A DNA stretch of 26,908 nucleotides from DATGMS01 sp040905145 (GTDB lineage: Bacteria; Bacteroidota; Bacteroidia; Cytophagales; Cyclobacteriaceae), in assembly GCA_040905145.1 (NCBI GenBank), contig JBBDSC010000162.1:1-26908 (forward strand), in the 5' to 3' direction. Below, in pieces: positions 23,531 to 26,908 of this stretch (position 1 is the first letter of the stretch; each line of letters begins with the position of its first letter). The notes under the pieces were generated by a model, which worked only from the letters and a program-made list of their open reading frames with translations, did no database searches and was not told the DNA's origin. Position numbers and translations under genes: made by a program.

Positions 23531-25234
23531 ATGAGGGAAGAGGAATTGAAAAACCAGCAATTATCCGAGGATGAATATATAAAGGACAAAAGCAATTTCC
23601 TACGGGGAACCATTCAGCAGAGTTTAAAAAATCCCCTAACTGGGGCCTTGCATCCTGATGATGTGAAGCTGATCAAATACCATGGCTCCTATCAGCAGTA
23701 TGACCGGGACCTTGAAAGTGAAAGAAAAAAGCAGAAACTGGAACCTTTATACCAGTTTATGGTAAGGGTGAGAGTTGCCGGTGGAATCACCCAGCCAGAT
23801 CAATGGCTTGTTCTGGATGAGCTTTCGGATAAATATGGGAATGGTACGATTAAACTGACCACCAGGCAATCTTTCCAGTTTCATGGCATATTAAAACGCA
23901 GCCTTAAGCCTACCATAAAAGCTGTCAACGAGGCTTTATTGAGCACTATTGCTACCTGCGGCGATGTCAACAGGAATGTCATGTGCAATCCCAATCCTTA
24001 CCAGTCAGTGATACACGAAGAGGTGTATGCAATGGCTGCTCAGATGAGTGAGTACTTTAAACCTAAAACAACGGCCTACCATGAAATTTGGCTTGATAAG
24101 GAAAAGGTAAGTGGCACTCCGGATGTTGAGCCTTTATACCAGGAAACCTACCTTCCCCGTAAATTTAAAATTGCCCTGACCATTCCCCCAAGAAATGATA
24201 TTGATGTTTTTGCCAATGACCTGGGTTTGATCGCAATCGAAGAAAACAACAAATTGAAGGGTTTCAATGTCTGTGTGGGCGGTGGCCTGGGCAGTACCTT
24301 TGGAGAGAAAACCACTTATCCGCGCCTGGCAGATGTGATTGGGTTTGTGGCCAAAGATAAGATCATCGAGGCTGCAGAAACAGTGATCGCTATTCAAAGA
24401 GATTATGGCAACCGGGTCAACAGAATAAATGCCAGACTTAAATATACCATCGACAAAAGAGGATTGGATTGGTTTGTCAACGAATTGAATACCCGTTTAG
24501 GCTGGGAAATTGAAAGTCCCCGCTCTTATCATTTTGATACCAATGGAGATAAATATGGTTGGCTTAAAGGGACGAATGACAAATGGTTCTATACCCTTTT
24601 TGTGGAAAATGGCAGGATAAAAGACGAGAAAGGCTACCAACTTAAAAAAGCATTAAAAGAAGTGGCGCTTTTGCTCAATGGAGAATTTCGCCTTACGGGG
24701 AATCAAAATCTTATTATAGGCAATGTGCATGAAGGGGAAAAAGAAACGATAGAATGTATTTTAGCGAAATATGGGGTGCTGAACAATCCGAGGTTAACCG
24801 GTCTCCGGCTCAGCTCTATGGCCTGTGTGGCCCTCAATACCTGTGGCCTTGCCTTTGCGGAATCGGAACGCTATTTACCTTCCTTAATCGACAAGCTTGA
24901 TGTTATCATGAGAAAAAACGGTTTGGCAACTGATGAAATCAGCATAAGAATGACGGGCTGCCCTAATGGCTGTGCCAGGTCATCTCTGGGGGAGATTGGG
25001 TTTGTAGGCCGTGCCGTAGGAAGGTATAATCTTTATCTGGGGGCAAGCCATAACGGAGACCGCTTGAATTCCCTGTACAAAGAAATGCTTTCCGAAGAGG
25101 ATATACTGGAAGCACTTGAACCGATCATAGCCGCTTACGCACAGGAAAGGGAAGAGCAGGAATATTTTGGCGATTTCGTGATCAGAAAAAAGATCGTGGA
25201 AGAGACAGATCGGCCTGTTAAAATCCGGCAATAA
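23531..25234 (+). CDS. cysI: Sulfite reductase [NADPH] hemoprotein beta subunit
   Basis: This 567-residue protein carries sirohaem and a 4Fe-4S cluster and reduces sulfite to sulfide with six electrons supplied by CysJ. The four cluster ligands are visible as CVALNTC (Cys 432 and 438) and CPNGC (Cys 477 and 481); the last also bridges to sirohaem. The spacing equals that of E. coli CysI. Substrate-site regions include KLTTRQSFQFHGI, with the catalytic-pocket Arg, and TCGDVNRNVMCNPNP. Two ferredoxin-like repeats and two sirohaem-domain repeats are complete, with full length (E. coli 570). The frame extends two codons upstream to a TTG at 23525, but ATG 23531 (MREEELKN) is the likelier start. 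Sulfate-activation genes (cysD, cysN, cysH) and sirohaem synthesis genes are not in this window, so substrate supply is encoded elsewhere. Confidence 0.96.
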   Translation: MREEELKNQQLSEDEYIKDKSNFLRGTIQQSLKNPLTGALHPDDVKLIKYHGSYQQYDRDLESERKKQKLEPLYQFMVRVRVAGGITQPDQWLVLDELSDKYGNGTIKLTTRQSFQFHGILKRSLKPTIKAVNEALLSTIATCGDVNRNVMCNPNPYQSVIHEEVYAMAAQMSEYFKPKTTAYHEIWLDKEKVSGTPDVEPLYQETYLPRKFKIALTIPPRNDIDVFANDLGLIAIEENNKLKGFNVCVGGGLGSTFGEKTTYPRLADVIGFVAKDKIIEAAETVIAIQRDYGNRVNRINARLKYTIDKRGLDWFVNELNTRLGWEIESPRSYHFDTNGDKYGWLKGTNDKWFYTLFVENGRIKDEKGYQLKKALKEVALLLNGEFRLTGNQNLIIGNVHEGEKETIECILAKYGVLNNPRLTGLRLSSMACVALNTCGLAFAESERYLPSLIDKLDVIMRKNGLATDEISIRMTGCPNGCARSSLGEIGFVGRAVGRYNLYLGASHNGDRLNSLYKEMLSEEDILEALEPIIAAYAQEREEQEYFGDFVIRKKIVEETDRPVKIRQ

Positions 25235-25582
25235 AATAAAGAGGCCAAAATCACCCAAGCCCTGAAAGGGCGTAAGCTCTAGTTATGCCAAACCTGAAAT
25301 TTGTCATCCAGGAAAAATCAATCTTTGACTCATATTGACTTTATGGCCTAAGTAAAAGAAGTTATACCGCCTTTTAGAATGGACGTATGTTAGGGATTTG
25401 TAACCTTAAAGCCATACCGGTTGTGGGGTATTTTAATGCCAGTGCATATGCTTTGGCATCTATCGTTGTTGAAGAGGAATAGTATTCTATATTTTGGAAA
25501 ATCCTTACCTAGACTGGTTCATACTTCAAATACACCAGGTAGAAACTCCTTAGAAGCTCTGGAAACCAGACTAAAGATTAAT
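25235..25582. other. Non-coding stretch after cysI with short hairpins
   Basis: No ORF here looks protein-like. An open frame at 25421-25666 runs through the terminator and has no family resemblance. Two hairpins are perfect: GCCCT-GAA-AGGGC at 25259-25271, only 24 nt after the cysI stop but without a T-run, and TCTGG-AAA-CCAGA at 25558-25570, just before the terminator. One frame at about 25410-25470 reads AIPVVGYFNASAYALASIVV, which could be a small coding relic. Together with the terminator the segment could encode a small RNA, but no promoter of good quality was found. Confidence 0.4.
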
Positions 25583-25606
25583 AAAAAGCCCTTAGGGGCT
25601 TTTTTT
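25583..25606 (+). terminator. Strong intrinsic terminator
   Basis: AAAAAGCCC-TTAG-GGGCTTTTT forms a 9-bp stem with a tetraloop, and the T-run continues to 25606. This is a textbook Rho-independent terminator on the plus strand. The A-run on the left arm makes it partly usable in reverse too. It is 350 nt after cysI, so it ends either a long cysJI 3' UTR or a separate small transcript. Confidence 0.85.
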
Positions 25607-25733
25607 GTGATCGTCTTTTCTTTGATGGAAATAGGCTCGCTGGAAATATATCAGGTCAAGACCTAATAGGGCAGTAAGCGCAAATTCTTCTTCTGCAAAT
25701 ATTGAATTCAAGAGGGTTCAAGGAAATATAATT

Positions 25734-25853
25734 ATGGAAGGTTTATCAGGCACATTAAAAGTTTTTGACCCAATCGGTAAAGTAGATGCCAAGATGAATT
25801 CTGGAAAAATTGAATTGGAGCGTGTTATTCAAAGTTTTTGGATAAGAAAATAA
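25734..25853 (+). CDS. Hypothetical 39-residue protein or gene remnant
   Basis: An ATG after the A-rich purine stretch CAAGGAAATATAATT opens a 39-codon frame (MEGLSGTLKVFDPIGKVDA, then KMNSGKIELERVIQSFWIRK). It has no signal peptide or membrane segment. The opening LKVFDPIGKVD recalls the N terminus of UGSC-family proteins, but the expected continuation is missing, so it may be a deletion remnant. No family call is made. The rest of 25607-25935 shows nothing recognisable. Confidence 0.3.
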   Translation: MEGLSGTLKVFDPIGKVDAKMNSGKIELERVIQSFWIRK

Positions 25854-25935
25854 ATTAAAATCTGCTGGCCTTTAGCAGAGCTAATTCAAGCGTAAAAAGT
25901 AAAATGATAATAGGCATTGATTTTGATCTATTTCT

Positions 25936-26908
25936 TTATTTAAACCCAAATATTAACGGAAATATAAAGATTACGATAATTGTCCATAAGAAGTAAATGG
26001 GCAGGTAGTAGACAATGGCTTTTCCGACTCCGGTTATGTCCACCTTCTTTGAAAGTACCCCAAAAAGTTGCGCAGTGACTAAGAGCAGATTAATTAAAAT
26101 TAATACATTGCCACCCAGAACCGCGGCTCTGTTAGGCGTAATTCCATATTCCGATATCCGGAACAAGATGGCAGAAAGCGCAATGCCATTAACAATTATG
26201 GTTACAACAGATAGGAGAAAAAGAACCCAAATTTCCGTCTGACTTTTAGTTGTCTTAGATGTTTCGGCAACAGAAAAGAAAATGATGGCCATAACGCCAA
26301 TTAATAACCCATTAAAAATCAGTAAAAACTCCCGGTCGTTATAAGGGTCTTTCCCTGAATAAACCATGGCTACCAGATAAATTACCAGCATCACTAATAC
26401 CAGCGGGCTGAATATTTTGGCAATTACCGGTGAAACTTTACCTACTAACTGCGGATTTGTCTGGGTAAGGTAAGTGCCTATTATGGGTGCAGCGGGAAGC
26501 CCGAAAACTACCACATACTCAACATAAAACTCTTCAATATTATAGCCGATCAAAGAGAAAAGACCAATGGTTATTCCGCTCATAATTGCACCCGCTATCA
26601 GAATGAGCGCTGTAATGACTAAAAGGTCACCGATATACTTTAAATAACTCAATCGTTTCTCATCGTTTTTCCGTGTCTCACCAACAAAAGCAAAACCTAA
26701 TATCAACCATAGAAATAAAAATAAATGAAGGCACGATAAAATTAAGGTGTCACTTTTCTGGACATCAGGAAGGGAATTGATATAAACCAAACCAACAAGG
26801 GTTGCTCCAACAATAAAAGCGATTTTACCTGTTGATAATTTATTCTTCCAGGCAAAGTAAGCCATTAACGCTGGAAAAATGATAAAACCGATGTTTCTGG
26901 GATAGAAA
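25936..26908 (-). CDS. Polytopic membrane protein, DUF4153-like, truncated by window edge
   Basis: The minus-strand frame is open from the right edge to a TAA at 25936-25938. The ATG at 26865 is probably internal: the codons before it read YPRNIGFIIFPAL and lead smoothly into MAYFAWKNKL, so the start lies outside the window. About 323 residues are visible with roughly eight or nine hydrophobic segments. A loop near the C terminus, RISEYGITPNRAAVLGGNVL, resembles the conserved YGLTPNR loop of DUF4153-type membrane proteins. The protein ends soon after its last helix (IFIFPLIFGFK). Its function is unknown. It faces the cysI-side genes convergently and is not part of that operon. Confidence 0.75.
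   Translation of the reverse strand, partial: FYPRNIGFIIFPALMAYFAWKNKLSTGKIAFIVGATLVGLVYINSLPDVQKSDTLILSCLHLFLFLWLILGFAFVGETRKNDEKRLSYLKYIGDLLVITALILIAGAIMSGITIGLFSLIGYNIEEFYVEYVVVFGLPAAPIIGTYLTQTNPQLVGKVSPVIAKIFSPLVLVMLVIYLVAMVYSGKDPYNDREFLLIFNGLLIGVMAIIFFSVAETSKTTKSQTEIWVLFLLSVVTIIVNGIALSAILFRISEYGITPNRAAVLGGNVLILINLLLVTAQLFGVLSKKVDITGVGKAIVYYLPIYFLWTIIVIFIFPLIFGFK

Noticed and set aside
25505..25575. tRNA-like segment with GGTTCA and a 3' hairpin
   Set aside because: There is no acceptor stem, D arm or anticodon arm in proper spacing; only the TCTGG-AAA-CCAGA hairpin is real.
25421..25666. 81-codon ORF overlapping the terminator
   Set aside because: It runs through the intrinsic terminator and its sequence resembles no family, so it is taken as chance.

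Overview
The window looks like a chromosome segment of a Bacteroidota bacterium, most likely order Cytophagales (Cyclobacteriaceae-like). The reasons are a SusC/SusD pair, a Bacteroidetes-type ECF sigma factor, -7 boxes of the TAnnTTTG kind, A-rich rather than Shine-Dalgarno start regions, and the short error-prone DnaE typical of this phylum. The genus assignment is inference from protein style, not from a marker gene.

Bases 1-17252 hold an outer-membrane uptake and periplasmic redox locus. It opens with the 3' part of a DUF1501 protein. An ECF sigma gene follows, then a small antisense coiled-coil gene built on 21-bp repeats, then a decayed FecR-type anti-sigma gene, then susC and susD. After a perfect 30-nt palindrome come a large PVC-type dehydrogenase/c-type cytochrome (CxxCH near its C terminus), a Dabb-domain protein and a Tm-1-like (UPF0261) ATP-binding protein. 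A separately promoted pair completes the locus: a DUF1549/DUF1553 two-haem protein with an apparent CBM6-like insert, and a second DUF1501 protein with a twin-arginine lipoprotein signal. No glycoside hydrolase, sulfatase or lyase is present. The gene set suggests that SusCD captures a sugar-like or other organic ligand and that it is modified oxidatively in the periplasm by haem proteins. That role is inferred.

Bases 17310-20267 encode a stand-alone error-prone DNA polymerase III alpha subunit (DnaE2/ImuC type) without its usual Y-family partner. A short relic of an AraC-family C terminus lies just after it.

Bases 20418-25234 form a sulfite-reduction locus: a LysR regulator (CysL-like by context), an intergenic region with a perfect T-N11-A palindrome and a good Bacteroidota promoter, then cysJ (flavoprotein) and cysI (sirohaem protein). 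Together CysJ and CysI reduce sulfite to sulfide with NADPH.

Bases 25235-25935 hold no convincing gene. They contain a strong intrinsic terminator, hairpins and a 39-codon ORF. The window ends in a minus-strand polytopic membrane protein that runs off the right edge.

The most unusual points are the parallel truncation of FecR and of the SusC STN domain beside an intact ECF sigma gene, the CBM-like insert in a haem protein, and the SusCD plus PVC-cytochrome plus DUF1501 combination without hydrolases.
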